From CAZAOY01 sp964486925 (GTDB lineage: Bacteria > Bacillota > Clostridia > Oscillospirales > Ruminococcaceae), in contig CAZAOY010000001.1 of the NCBI GenBank assembly GCA_964486925.1, positions 1 to 64,000 on the forward strand: 64,000 bases of DNA, in the 5' to 3' direction. A program made the translations under genes and the position numbers. Every line of letters begins with the position of its first letter. Within the stretch, counting starts at the first letter, position 1. Positions 1 through 7,457 of the stretch are shown here, piece by piece. The notes under the pieces were generated by a model. The model saw only the letters and a program-made list of their open reading frames with translations, ran no database searches and had not been told where the DNA came from.

Positions 1-58
1 TTTGCCGATATGGATTGATGTCGAAACCCAAGAATGGTAAAAATATTAATATTAAATA

Positions 59-99
59 AAATCGATGTGATAGTATTAATCTAGAGCACCGATTTTTTT
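59..99 (+). terminator. Probable intrinsic terminator of an upstream gene
   Basis: AAATCG at 59-64 can pair with CGATTT at 90-95, and a run of T follows directly. It would end transcription of a rightward gene lying mostly outside the window. One frame reads protein-like up to a TAA at 38-40, but too little is visible to name that gene. Confidence 0.5.
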
Positions 100-187
100 A
101 TACAATGCAATAAATATAACTAAAATACACCTTTATATATTGAAAGGCCTTTTATAGCAGTTAACTTTTAGATCAAGAGGTATCAGT

Positions 188-679
188 ATGGATGAATGGG
201 AAGGATTACGTGCACAGCTAGTTCGATTTGTTAAGTCCAAGTTTAGATCACGTCCGCAGATTATAGAATGTGCTGACGATATTGTGAATGAAGCGGTTGC
301 AAGTACACTTAACAGCAGAGAAAAATGTAATTTTGGTTATCTATCAAAGGTATGTATCCATGGGGCATATCGAGTGTTTAAGCGGATTGACAGTGACAGC
401 AAGCTACTAACTACTGTGGATGGAGCTATTGATTTTGTCGACGAGCATGATGTTGTGGATGATATTATAAAAAGTCATGACGCAGAGGAGGTCTTGAAAT
501 CGCTAGATATCCTAAAACAGATAGAGAGGGTAATCATCCTACAACGGTACTACGGAGATTTTAGCTTTGCAAGTATTGCGAAGGCAAACAACATAAAGCT
601 AAACACAGTGCTATCACACCATAGGCGAGCTCTAGAAAAGCTTAGACCTAAGCTATCTGGCTTTCAGAGGATAGGGTAA
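188..679 (+). CDS. ECF-type RNA polymerase sigma factor
   Basis: A 163-residue protein that looks like a short sigma-70-family factor directing RNA polymerase to a specific promoter set. The N-terminal half carries a weak sigma region 2-like helix with the ADDIVNEA segment (about residues 29-36). The C-terminal 60 residues form a clear region 4 helix-turn-helix: an RxVIxLxYYxxxSFxxIA core, then NTVxSHxxRALEKL (about 112-152). Regions 1.1 and 3 are absent, as in ECF factors. No transmembrane anti-sigma gene follows, which is the usual partner. The next gene encodes a chemoreceptor-tip/CheW-like protein 81 bp downstream, probably in the same transcript. An AAGAGGT ribosome site precedes the ATG. 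Region 2 is divergent, so it could be a sigma-like regulator rather than a working factor. Confidence 0.7.
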   Translation: MDEWEGLRAQLVRFVKSKFRSRPQIIECADDIVNEAVASTLNSREKCNFGYLSKVCIHGAYRVFKRIDSDSKLLTTVDGAIDFVDEHDVVDDIIKSHDAEEVLKSLDILKQIERVIILQRYYGDFSFASIAKANNIKLNTVLSHHRRALEKLRPKLSGFQRIG

Positions 680-760
680 AGCGAAGGGGTAAGCAACGTG
701 ATAAAGCAATAACCTATGAAAGCGAGAATTTTACAAAATTATTTTAGGAGGGAAAGATTT

Positions 761-1576
761 ATGTATACACAAAAACAGCTAATAATGTTTGGATTATATG
801 CAGAGAGGGCGCATAGATTGGCTTTTGATATAGCGTTATCTTCTTCAGAACTGAGTCAATATGGTAGGGGGATGGCTATTGTAGCAGATGAAACACGAAA
901 CGTTGGGAATAAGCTTTACTCACTCTTTAAGAATGATAGCACCTGTGAGAATGGGGTAGTGGATGCAGTACTACAGCTAAAATATCTAGCGGTAAATGGT
1001 TGCCTTGAGATGATGAGGTTACATGAGAGTACAATAACGCTTAAAAAGAGGCTTGCTGTAATCCTTGATGAGATAAGAAACCTTACAAAGGATATTCAGA
1101 TATTATTTGGGATCAAGCAGGAGTTACCGCAGATACTTCCTAGGGTTGCAAAAGAGAATGCAGTGATTAAGTCGGATATGATCTTTAACACAGGCATAAG
1201 GTTTGTAATATTCTCAATTGGCGGGGTCTCATTTTGTGAAACATCAAATAATGTTGTAGAGGTTTTATATCTAGACCCTACAGCGGTTGATGAGCAGTAT
1301 CTAACAGTGAGGAAACAAAAACTACCCATTGTTAATTACTATAAAAAATTATCTTTAGACGGAAAGCCTCACTCCATATTGCGTGTGCAGGCAGTGCATG
1401 AGGGTGAGATTAAGGACTATGCGGTGTTAATTGATGGGCTACCGGAGGTTTTCTTTAGCGGTATAGGAGTTACATCTAAGCCAAAAGGGATACCTGACGA
1501 GTTAATACGTGAATGTTGGGACTGCGAGGAGGATTTACAGATGTTATTTTTGGATTATACAAAGTTTAGCTTATAA
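761..1576 (+). CDS. Soluble chemoreceptor-tip plus CheW-like domain protein
   Basis: A protein of about 271 residues. I start it at 761 because AGGAGGG lies 8 nt upstream; an in-frame ATG at 716 lacks such a site. Residues 20-47 match the hairpin tip of methyl-accepting chemotaxis proteins: LAFDIALSSS then YGRGMAIVADETRN, compare the family pattern GxGFAVVADEVR. Helical segments follow (about 60-125). Residues from about 145 to the end resemble a CheW/SH3-like fold (VIFSIGG, NNVVEV, LPIVNYYKKL, VLIDGLPEV). No signal peptide, membrane segment or ligand domain is visible. In known systems the tip binds CheA and CheW, so a fusion of both partners could act as an adaptor or decoy. No other chemotaxis gene is nearby. 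The CheW-like assignment is from pattern only. Confidence 0.5.
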   Translation: MYTQKQLIMFGLYAERAHRLAFDIALSSSELSQYGRGMAIVADETRNVGNKLYSLFKNDSTCENGVVDAVLQLKYLAVNGCLEMMRLHESTITLKKRLAVILDEIRNLTKDIQILFGIKQELPQILPRVAKENAVIKSDMIFNTGIRFVIFSIGGVSFCETSNNVVEVLYLDPTAVDEQYLTVRKQKLPIVNYYKKLSLDGKPHSILRVQAVHEGEIKDYAVLIDGLPEVFFSGIGVTSKPKGIPDELIRECWDCEEDLQMLFLDYTKFSL

Positions 1577-1593
1577 CAATTATAGATAAAAAT

Positions 1594-1638
1594 AATAAAT
1601 GTGCTGTATAACGGTAATAGTGATACAGCACATTTATT
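1594..1638. terminator. Bidirectional terminator between convergent genes
   Basis: A perfect 16-bp inverted repeat (1594-1609 with 1623-1638) around a 13-nt loop sits exactly between the stop codons of the rightward CheW-like gene and the leftward mannosidase gene. The arm ends are AT-rich (AATAAA/TTTATT), so it can work as a terminator in both directions. Confidence 0.85.
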
Positions 1639-1640
1639 GT

Positions 1641-4493
1641 TTACAGAGTAATCTTAATTCCACAGATACAGTTCGGCTTAACCACAAAATTAACCTTAGA
1701 TTCGTTTACCTCTATAGGTGATGATACGGTATCTTCCATTAGGTTAACATGTTTAGCGGATATAACAGGGCTGTTAAAGGTCAAGGAAACACCACTATCC
1801 TTACCACAAGTTTCGTAGACACGAACCAGTATACTACCGTCGTCACTGGAGGTAACACAGGAGATTACCGCAGTTTCACTATCAAAACTAAACAGCGAGG
1901 ACTCAAGGGGTAGAGTGCCTTTATGTGAGTTTGAGGAGTGGTAACATAACGGATGGTTTAGAGTGGTAGCGTACTCACCAATAACCTTAGGGGAGGATTC
2001 CAGAACACCTACATGTAGATTTATATGATGGATACCGCGTTCAGGGTATTTGTCAGGACTTGTAGCGGAGTTTATGAGGGTAGAGCTAATGGTACTGTTA
2101 ACCCCACGATAACCATACTTGCAGTCTGTGACAATAAATGCAGAGGAGGGTGTGTCATTAACCGCACAGCCGTACTGAAGGGCAGGGACATCGATCTGCA
2201 TACTATCGCGGTAGATTGCACCCGCAGGTATATCATATAGATAACGTTTAGCGGTATAGGATACAGGTAGAGTAAAGTTTAACACAGGTACGGTTTCAGC
2301 TCCAACCTCATGCCAATCAACGGTAGTCTGGTATCTCACCGAATGGGAATCCTTATCGAGGGTTACGTTAGCGGTAATAGTAGACCTACTAACGCTGTAC
2401 ACTACGGTAAAGCCGTTTTGCAGATTACCACTAGAAGTCTTTCTAATCTCCTTAACTTGGGATATAGGGGTAGAGCGTAGGTGTCGGCCGATATCCCATG
2501 CGCTCGAGGTGTTTTTCTCGGTATCAATTAGATTAAACCCTGCAAAGCTACCATCCTTTATGGTTTCTATACCATTTACCTTATCAAATAATGAGTACAT
2601 CATACCATTAGAGCAGTTAAACTTAGCACAGATATATTTATTCTCTAGCGTAAAGTCTTGGTACGGGTGAGAGCTACGAATATCATTTTGGTAGTATATC
2701 CTGTATTCATCAGGGTCGGATTCGTTAAGGACTACAGTAGTATACCCTAAAGGTGGTACAGTGACATTCACAAGTAGCTTCATATACTTATGATCCCAGT
2801 AGTTTTCCTGCTTTGTGGAGAGAAGCTGAAAATCTACAGGCGTACCATCGGGTTTATTTACAGCGATATATCTCATGTCACCAACCCAGTCCCAGACGGT
2901 AAGCTCCACAGACTCGGTACGTACGGTAGCCGTCGGGTTAAAGATATGGAATATTCGGGTTTTACCGCTTCCAAGCTCTGTATTAGGCACACCGCTAAAG
3001 TTTTCGATACCAAAGCCACCACCACCGCCAAAGGATTGTGAGTTATAGCTATCTCTATCCTCCTTAATCGACGAGGTATCTATATTTTCACTAATAACAC
3101 GTAGGGCATTCTGGTAGTTGGTGTTAGCCACAGCCATGGAGGTTTGGAATAGACCCATTGCATGTTCACGAGAATCCTGAACGCAAGATCCTGTTAGGAT
3201 ATCATGGAAATGGGTGAACAAGACATCTCTCCATGCCTTTATAAACTGATCCTTTCGGTAGTTAAATGGCGCGATAGTCCTAGCTATTACCCCTACAGCT
3301 TCTGCGTCAAGCAGTGCCGCCTCACAGCGACGGTTACCTAGTTTAATACGGCTTTGGGTTGTGTAACATCCGGGAGCAAAGTAGTTAAGCTCGTGGTCAA
3401 CCACCTCTAGCTTATCCCGTACCGATTCGGCTTCTTTAAAAAACTCGGTAATAGTACCAAATTTAATGGTAGGGTAGATTGGCCAGTCCATCATATCTAT
3501 AGCACGTTCAACATCCCGTCTTGTAGGGCCGCCACCGTGGTTTCCAACTCCGTATACAATTAGTCCAGTCTTAAATCCTGCACAACGCTTAGAGATGTCG
3601 ATTAATCCCGCACCAATATGAGGGGTAATACCGCTGTTATACCAGTACTGCTCACGGTATACAAGTACCTCTTTACCCGACGGACTTTTGTAGCGGTACA
3701 ATGCCTGCTTGCCATCTAAAGCACGACAGTGGTAGTAGTATTTAACGTTACCGTAGCTGTTAATTTCAGGTACATTACCGTTATGACCAAAGGTATCCGG
3801 TGAAAAATCTAGCTCTAGGGTGTTAGGATCAATATCCCAGTTATCCCTCAGATAGTCACGGGTGTACTTAATGTGACGCAGAAGTGACTCGGTGTTTGGC
3901 ATGTTTTTGTCGGTTTCAACCCATGCGGTAGCAGAAACCTCCCAGCGACCTTCCTTTATGCGCGCTTTAATGCGCTCCATTAGTTCGGGGTCGTAGTCCT
4001 GTACAATCTTATATACGCTAGCCTGCGACTGAGAGAAGCAGTAGTGGGGATATTCATCCATAATATTTAGGATAGTTCTAAAGGTTGAAAGGGTAATCGC
4101 AACCGTTTCGTTAAAGCTCCACATCCAGTTCATGTCGATATGTGCGTGGGACGCTAGAATTAGCCTATATGACTTAGCGTCCTCCTTTATTGGGGTGAGC
4201 ATATCTTCCGCCTTAAAGCAGAGGGTTTTAGTAAGCACACCTTCAGCTGTTACTTCATTAATCAGCAGATCAAGTGTGGTGTTTAAAAGGTCGTCATATT
4301 TGTTTTCACAGGCGCTGGATAGTCGGATTGCAAACTCAATCTCCCCTAGGATACGACGTATCCAACGGTTGGGCATGGTAATATAGTAAAGCTCCTCTTG
4401 CGGGATACCAAAGGTTTCTTCGTAACCCATCTTTTCGCGGTTACCGCCAATTAGACGCTTTAATTTTGTGTACTTAGTAGCTAATTGTTTCAT
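1641..4493 (-). CDS. GH38 alpha-mannosidase
   Basis: A 950-residue retaining alpha-mannosidase predicted to remove alpha-linked mannose from imported oligosaccharides in the cytoplasm; no signal peptide is seen. The GH38 metal site is clear: HAHIDMNWMW at about residues 116-125 supplies His and Asp ligands. The nucleophile region is WVETDKNMPNTESLLRH, with Asp195 as likely nucleophile. DFSPDTFGHNGNVPEI (about 229-244) is another family block. The helical middle domain and beta-sandwich C-terminal domains fill the rest, and the length fits bacterial members. The start at 4493 has only a distant GGAG; a second Met at residue 22 is possible. Its own promoter lies at 4545-4572, next to a motif shared with the sugar transporter. 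Linkage specificity cannot be read from sequence. Confidence 0.92.
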   Translation of the reverse strand: MKQLATKYTKLKRLIGGNREKMGYEETFGIPQEELYYITMPNRWIRRILGEIEFAIRLSSACENKYDDLLNTTLDLLINEVTAEGVLTKTLCFKAEDMLTPIKEDAKSYRLILASHAHIDMNWMWSFNETVAITLSTFRTILNIMDEYPHYCFSQSQASVYKIVQDYDPELMERIKARIKEGRWEVSATAWVETDKNMPNTESLLRHIKYTRDYLRDNWDIDPNTLELDFSPDTFGHNGNVPEINSYGNVKYYYHCRALDGKQALYRYKSPSGKEVLVYREQYWYNSGITPHIGAGLIDISKRCAGFKTGLIVYGVGNHGGGPTRRDVERAIDMMDWPIYPTIKFGTITEFFKEAESVRDKLEVVDHELNYFAPGCYTTQSRIKLGNRRCEAALLDAEAVGVIARTIAPFNYRKDQFIKAWRDVLFTHFHDILTGSCVQDSREHAMGLFQTSMAVANTNYQNALRVISENIDTSSIKEDRDSYNSQSFGGGGGFGIENFSGVPNTELGSGKTRIFHIFNPTATVRTESVELTVWDWVGDMRYIAVNKPDGTPVDFQLLSTKQENYWDHKYMKLLVNVTVPPLGYTTVVLNESDPDEYRIYYQNDIRSSHPYQDFTLENKYICAKFNCSNGMMYSLFDKVNGIETIKDGSFAGFNLIDTEKNTSSAWDIGRHLRSTPISQVKEIRKTSSGNLQNGFTVVYSVSRSTITANVTLDKDSHSVRYQTTVDWHEVGAETVPVLNFTLPVSYTAKRYLYDIPAGAIYRDSMQIDVPALQYGCAVNDTPSSAFIVTDCKYGYRGVNSTISSTLINSATSPDKYPERGIHHINLHVGVLESSPKVIGEYATTLNHPLCYHSSNSHKGTLPLESSLFSFDSETAVISCVTSSDDGSILVRVYETCGKDSGVSLTFNSPVISAKHVNLMEDTVSSPIEVNESKVNFVVKPNCICGIKITL

Positions 4494-4544
4494 ACCAGAT
4501 CCATTTCTCCGCCATGAAGTGTTTTTTGAATATAAAGGTAAAAG

Positions 4545-4611
4545 AGTATTGAATTTTTATCGATAAACTCAATATGTGTGAGGTTTTAAAAGCATAGTTT
4601 GCAGTATTTTA
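4545..4611 (-). promoter_or_regulatory. Mannosidase promoter with candidate YesN-type site
   Basis: On the minus strand, TTGAGT (4567-4572), a 16-bp spacer and AATACT (4545-4550) form a plausible sigma-A promoter 52 bp before the mannosidase gene. Upstream, TAAAATACTGCAA (4599-4611) matches 11 of 13 positions of the motif in front of the transporter operon at 11088. A weaker half-site starts 23 bp closer to the -35. I infer control by the AraC-type regulator encoded at 9322. Confidence 0.45.
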
Positions 4612-4626
4612 TTGCGTAATTCATAA

Positions 4627-4663
4627 GACAACCACTTGTTTTGGCGGGAGAACAGGTGTTGTC
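4627..4663. repeat. Imperfect inverted repeat upstream of the mannosidase
   Basis: GACAACCACTTGTT (4627-4640) pairs with AACAGGTGTTGTC (4651-4663) with one bulged base and one wobble, leaving a short G-rich loop. It lies upstream of the mannosidase promoter. It could be a repressor operator or an RNA hairpin on the oxidoreductase transcript. Confidence 0.45.
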
Positions 4664-4723
4664 GGAATAGTACTGTTATACAAGAAAAACATGACCAAAC
4701 CATCTAGGTATCGCCTTTATTTA

Positions 4724-4768
4724 GTTCCACCGATTAACAGTGCAGTTTGCGCAGTTAATCGGTGGAAC
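4724..4768 (-). terminator. Hairpin after the Gfo/Idh operon
   Basis: A perfect 15-bp inverted repeat (GTTCCACCGATTAAC at 4724-4738, complement at 4754-4768) with a 15-nt loop lies 40 bp past the stop codon of the leftward oxidoreductase gene. The run after it is only weakly U-rich in that direction. Terminator is the likeliest role, but a paused or Rho-assisted end is possible. Confidence 0.55.
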
Positions 4769-4807
4769 ATAGGTATTTTAGGAAGTTATAGTAAGTGTTT
4801 TAAGCTG

Positions 4808-5923
4808 TTAGTCAAAATAAACAGTCTTTCCTGTTTCAGCAGATTCATAGATTGCTTCGATAATTTGGGAAACAACATATGCCTGTTCAGGCTTTGTTAG
4901 CGGAGTTTTATCGTTTATTACACAGTAGATCCATTGTTTTGCTTCGTACTGTTCTGGGGTTAGGTTCTCGCCTTTAAACAGCTCACGAGCGGTATTGTTA
5001 GGGGTTATTTCATTAATAAACAAAGAGCCGTTCTTTTCACCGTTAAAGCGTACAACATCGCCCTTCATCTCAAGGCCGCCGCCTGTACCGCAGATGGTAG
5101 TAGGGCCGCCGTCTACCATATTTATTACCCATGAAGCCTCAACTACAAGTGTCGCACCATTTTTAAATTTAACATAACCCATAGCGGAGTCCTCAACCAC
5201 AAAGTCTTTAGGATCCCAGATACCCCACTCATTAGAGTACATAGCGGTGTCGGCAAGCTTTCTATAAACAGAGCCGGTAACGCTTGCAACGTCATAGTTG
5301 TTAATTAGATATAACGCCGCGTCGATAGAATGTGTTCCGATATCTATCATAGGGCCGCCGCCTTGTTTTTCCTTATCGAGGAAAACACCCCATAGCGGAG
5401 CACCACGACGTCTAACCGCAGGAGCTTTTATGTAGTAAGCTTCGCCAATCTCTCCGTCCTCAATAAGCTTTCTAGCGTACTGGAAGGACTGGGTGCTACG
5501 GGTTTGATACCCTATAGTTAACTTTTTGCCGGTTCTAATGGAGGCGTCTAACATAGACTTAGCGTCTTTAGCGTTGTGTGCCATAGGTTTTTCACACATT
5601 ACGTGTTTGCCCGCCTCTAGTGCCGCCACCGATATTTCAGAGTGGGATGAGTTTGGGGTAAGCACATGTACTACCTCGATATCCTCAAGTTTTAAAAGCT
5701 CTTTATAGTCGGTGAATACTAGTGCATCCTCTGTTCCGTACTCATCCTTAGCCTTTACTGCACGTTCTTCGATAAGGTCACAAAAAGCTACCATGTCTAC
5801 GTTTTGGATAAACTTAAGGCTAGGCATATGCTTTCCGTTTGCAATCCCGCCACATCCGATAATACCAACCTTAACACGGCGCATTTCATCTGATTTTGAT
5901 TCTGTAACGATTGCTATAGACAT
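4808..5923 (-). CDS. Gfo/Idh/MocA family oxidoreductase
   Basis: A 371-residue NAD(P)-dependent sugar or polyol dehydrogenase of the Gfo/Idh/MocA family. The Rossmann nucleotide site is VGIIGCGGIANGKHMPSL at about residues 18-35. The family signature EKPMAHN, carrying the catalytic Lys, is at about 110-116. A GGGPMIDIGTHSIDAALYL segment (about 187-206) supplies the substrate-side Asp and His. A G-rich ribosome site precedes the ATG at 5923; a second Met at residue 13 is possible. It follows the next Gfo/Idh gene by 9 bp, so the pair is co-transcribed. The family acts on many sugars, including oxidation at C3 of glycosides, and the substrate cannot be read from sequence. The genomic setting points to a glycan-derived sugar. 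Confidence 0.88.
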   Translation of the reverse strand: MSIAIVTESKSDEMRRVKVGIIGCGGIANGKHMPSLKFIQNVDMVAFCDLIEERAVKAKDEYGTEDALVFTDYKELLKLEDIEVVHVLTPNSSHSEISVAALEAGKHVMCEKPMAHNAKDAKSMLDASIRTGKKLTIGYQTRSTQSFQYARKLIEDGEIGEAYYIKAPAVRRRGAPLWGVFLDKEKQGGGPMIDIGTHSIDAALYLINNYDVASVTGSVYRKLADTAMYSNEWGIWDPKDFVVEDSAMGYVKFKNGATLVVEASWVINMVDGGPTTICGTGGGLEMKGDVVRFNGEKNGSLFINEITPNNTARELFKGENLTPEQYEAKQWIYCVINDKTPLTKPEQAYVVSQIIEAIYESAETGKTVYFD

Positions 5924-5932
5924 AAAAACCCC

Positions 5933-6916
5933 CTATAAAGTTACGATTGTATTTGAATTGTTTGATATGTAAGCATTCTCAAGTAGTCTGGTAAGATCAA
6001 TTGCGTCCTCAATTCCAAAGCCTTCAGGAGTTCCGGAGTTATTAACACAAGCGTCGATAAAGGCTATAATTGGCATTGGCAGAGCGGCAGGAAGGATAGG
6101 GGTAACGTAATCATTTGTAAACTTAACGGTTTCACGAGTCTTTACCTTAATGTCACTACCATACGCTAGCAAAGTTGCATCCGAACCGTATATCTCAACA
6201 GCACCAGGGGTGTTAAAGGTAACAAAGCTAGTTTCACCGGTGCAGAGTACGCCGCCGTCAAACTCAACGGTTGCAGAGGCGTGCTCATCTACCTTACTGC
6301 CGAATGGCGAGGTCATAAGTGCGGCTATACGTTTAGGCTTGCCAAATAAGTAACATGCAGTATACATAGGGTGGCAGCCTAGATCCATAAGTGAACCACC
6401 CGCGGCATCCTTTGCTTCAAACCAGTATTCAGGAAGCCATCCGCCGCTAACGCCGTCATGACCGTTTCTGATACGTGCAAGAGAGATCTTTCCAAAATCA
6501 CCGTTTTTTATCATCTGCTTTGCTAACTGGATAGCAGGGGTAGTTCTTTGTGGATAGGAAATCATAAAGGTAACACCATTTGCCTTAACAGCCGCCGCAA
6601 CCTCTTCGCATTCAGCAACGGTAGGTGCTAGCGCTTTTTCTGTAAAGATATGCTTTTTAGCGTTCGCGGCCTTTACAAGCACATCCTTATGTGCGGTGGT
6701 AGGAGCGTCACAGATAACAGCGTCAACATCGGTGCGTGCTAATACTTCATCAATGTTACTGCTAAAATCACAGCCTAGCTTGTCTGCCCATTCTTTACCG
6801 CGTGTTTCGTTATCATCCCAGATAACGGTAATCTTTGCTTTGCCGGTGTTTAGCACGTCGTTTGCATACCCTTCAGCATGAACGTGCCACTTGCTTAACA
6901 TTGCTACATTTAACAT
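5933..6916 (-). CDS. Gfo/Idh/MocA family oxidoreductase (first gene of pair)
   Basis: A protein of about 327 residues when started at the ATG at 6916, which has GGGGA at good distance; a TTG four codons earlier is in frame but less likely. The N-terminus (VAMLSKWHVHAEGYANDV) has a divergent Rossmann loop, with Ser-Lys-Trp-His in place of the usual glycine-rich turn. The signature FTEKALAPT holds the catalytic Lys at about residues 91-99, and GGSLMDLGCHPMYTACYLFG (about 171-190) is the substrate-site block. It is only distantly similar to its neighbour 5' of 5933, so the two probably have different substrates or successive steps. Both are likely transcribed from a promoter at about 6945. Confidence 0.85.
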   Translation of the reverse strand: MLNVAMLSKWHVHAEGYANDVLNTGKAKITVIWDDNETRGKEWADKLGCDFSSNIDEVLARTDVDAVICDAPTTAHKDVLVKAANAKKHIFTEKALAPTVAECEEVAAAVKANGVTFMISYPQRTTPAIQLAKQMIKNGDFGKISLARIRNGHDGVSGGWLPEYWFEAKDAAGGSLMDLGCHPMYTACYLFGKPKRIAALMTSPFGSKVDEHASATVEFDGGVLCTGETSFVTFNTPGAVEIYGSDATLLAYGSDIKVKTRETVKFTNDYVTPILPAALPMPIIAFIDACVNNSGTPEGFGIEDAIDLTRLLENAYISNNSNTIVTL

Positions 6917-6944
6917 AAAAATCCCCAATCTCCGCCGTTATAGT

Positions 6945-6950
6945 ATTATA
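6945..6950 (-). promoter_or_regulatory. Leftward -10 element for the oxidoreductase pair
   Basis: TATAAT on the minus strand, 28 bp before the ATG at 6916, with no recognisable -35 hexamer 16-18 bp upstream. A good -10 with no -35 is typical of an activator-dependent promoter. The same architecture is seen in front of the transporter operon at 11145. Confidence 0.4.
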
Positions 6951-7123
6951 TGTATAATTACGACGGTAAAAAAATACATAATGAGCATTACGTTATTACT
7001 TCGGCACTTAGTGGTAGCAACTGTGCTTTGTATTTCTTTTTACACTAGCTGTAATGTTTGAGAAAAAACTAGTGACAGTTAACTGTAGAAGTAATAGATA
7101 ACACCCGTGCAATAACCATTGCA

Positions 7124-7142
7124 GTTACTACTTCGTAGTAAC
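7124..7142. repeat. Short perfect inverted repeat in the divergent intergenic region
   Basis: GTTACTAC-TTC-GTAGTAAC, an 8-bp stem with a 3-nt loop, lies in the 541-bp gap between divergent units. No U-run follows on either strand, so it is more likely an operator or cruciform than a terminator. A nearby CAGTTAACTG palindrome (about 7077-7086) is also seen. The rest of the gap holds the promoters listed separately and no ORF I would support. Confidence 0.4.
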
Positions 7143-7254
7143 AAAGCAATAAAATGGAATAATCTTGAATTAATGTATAAATTTATATATCCTTGCAACT
7201 AGCTTTATAATATACTAAAGAGATACAAAAATATATAAATTATTTTTATTTTAT

Positions 7255-7268
7255 GTTGCACAATTTTA
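7255..7268 (-). promoter_or_regulatory. Copy of the TAAAATTGTGCAAC motif upstream of the sensor kinase
   Basis: The reverse complement of 7255-7268 is identical over 14 bp to 11088-11101 in front of the sugar transporter operon. It lies 27 bp upstream of the kinase promoter -35 but in opposite orientation. I infer a binding site for the YesN-like regulator, possibly autoregulatory. Confidence 0.45.
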
Positions 7269-7295
7269 TTTTTATCTGTAAAGATGTAAAATCTA

Positions 7296-7324
7296 TTGAC
7301 ATGTTAACGGATAAATTGTATTAT
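7296..7324 (+). promoter_or_regulatory. Consensus sigma-A promoter of the sensor kinase gene
   Basis: TTGACA (7296-7301), 17-bp spacer, TATTAT (7319-7324). Transcription would begin near 7331, giving a leader of about 125 nt before the kinase ATG. Confidence 0.75.
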
Positions 7325-7457
7325 TATAGTAGCACTTGTTCTTTAATTAAGTCTAAAAGGTTATATACAAAAAGAAAGTATAAGGTTGCTACCTGCATTT
7401 TTAGAGCTTAGCGGTTGATATGAAGGGCTAGTATAATTTGGATAAAAAGGTACGGGT

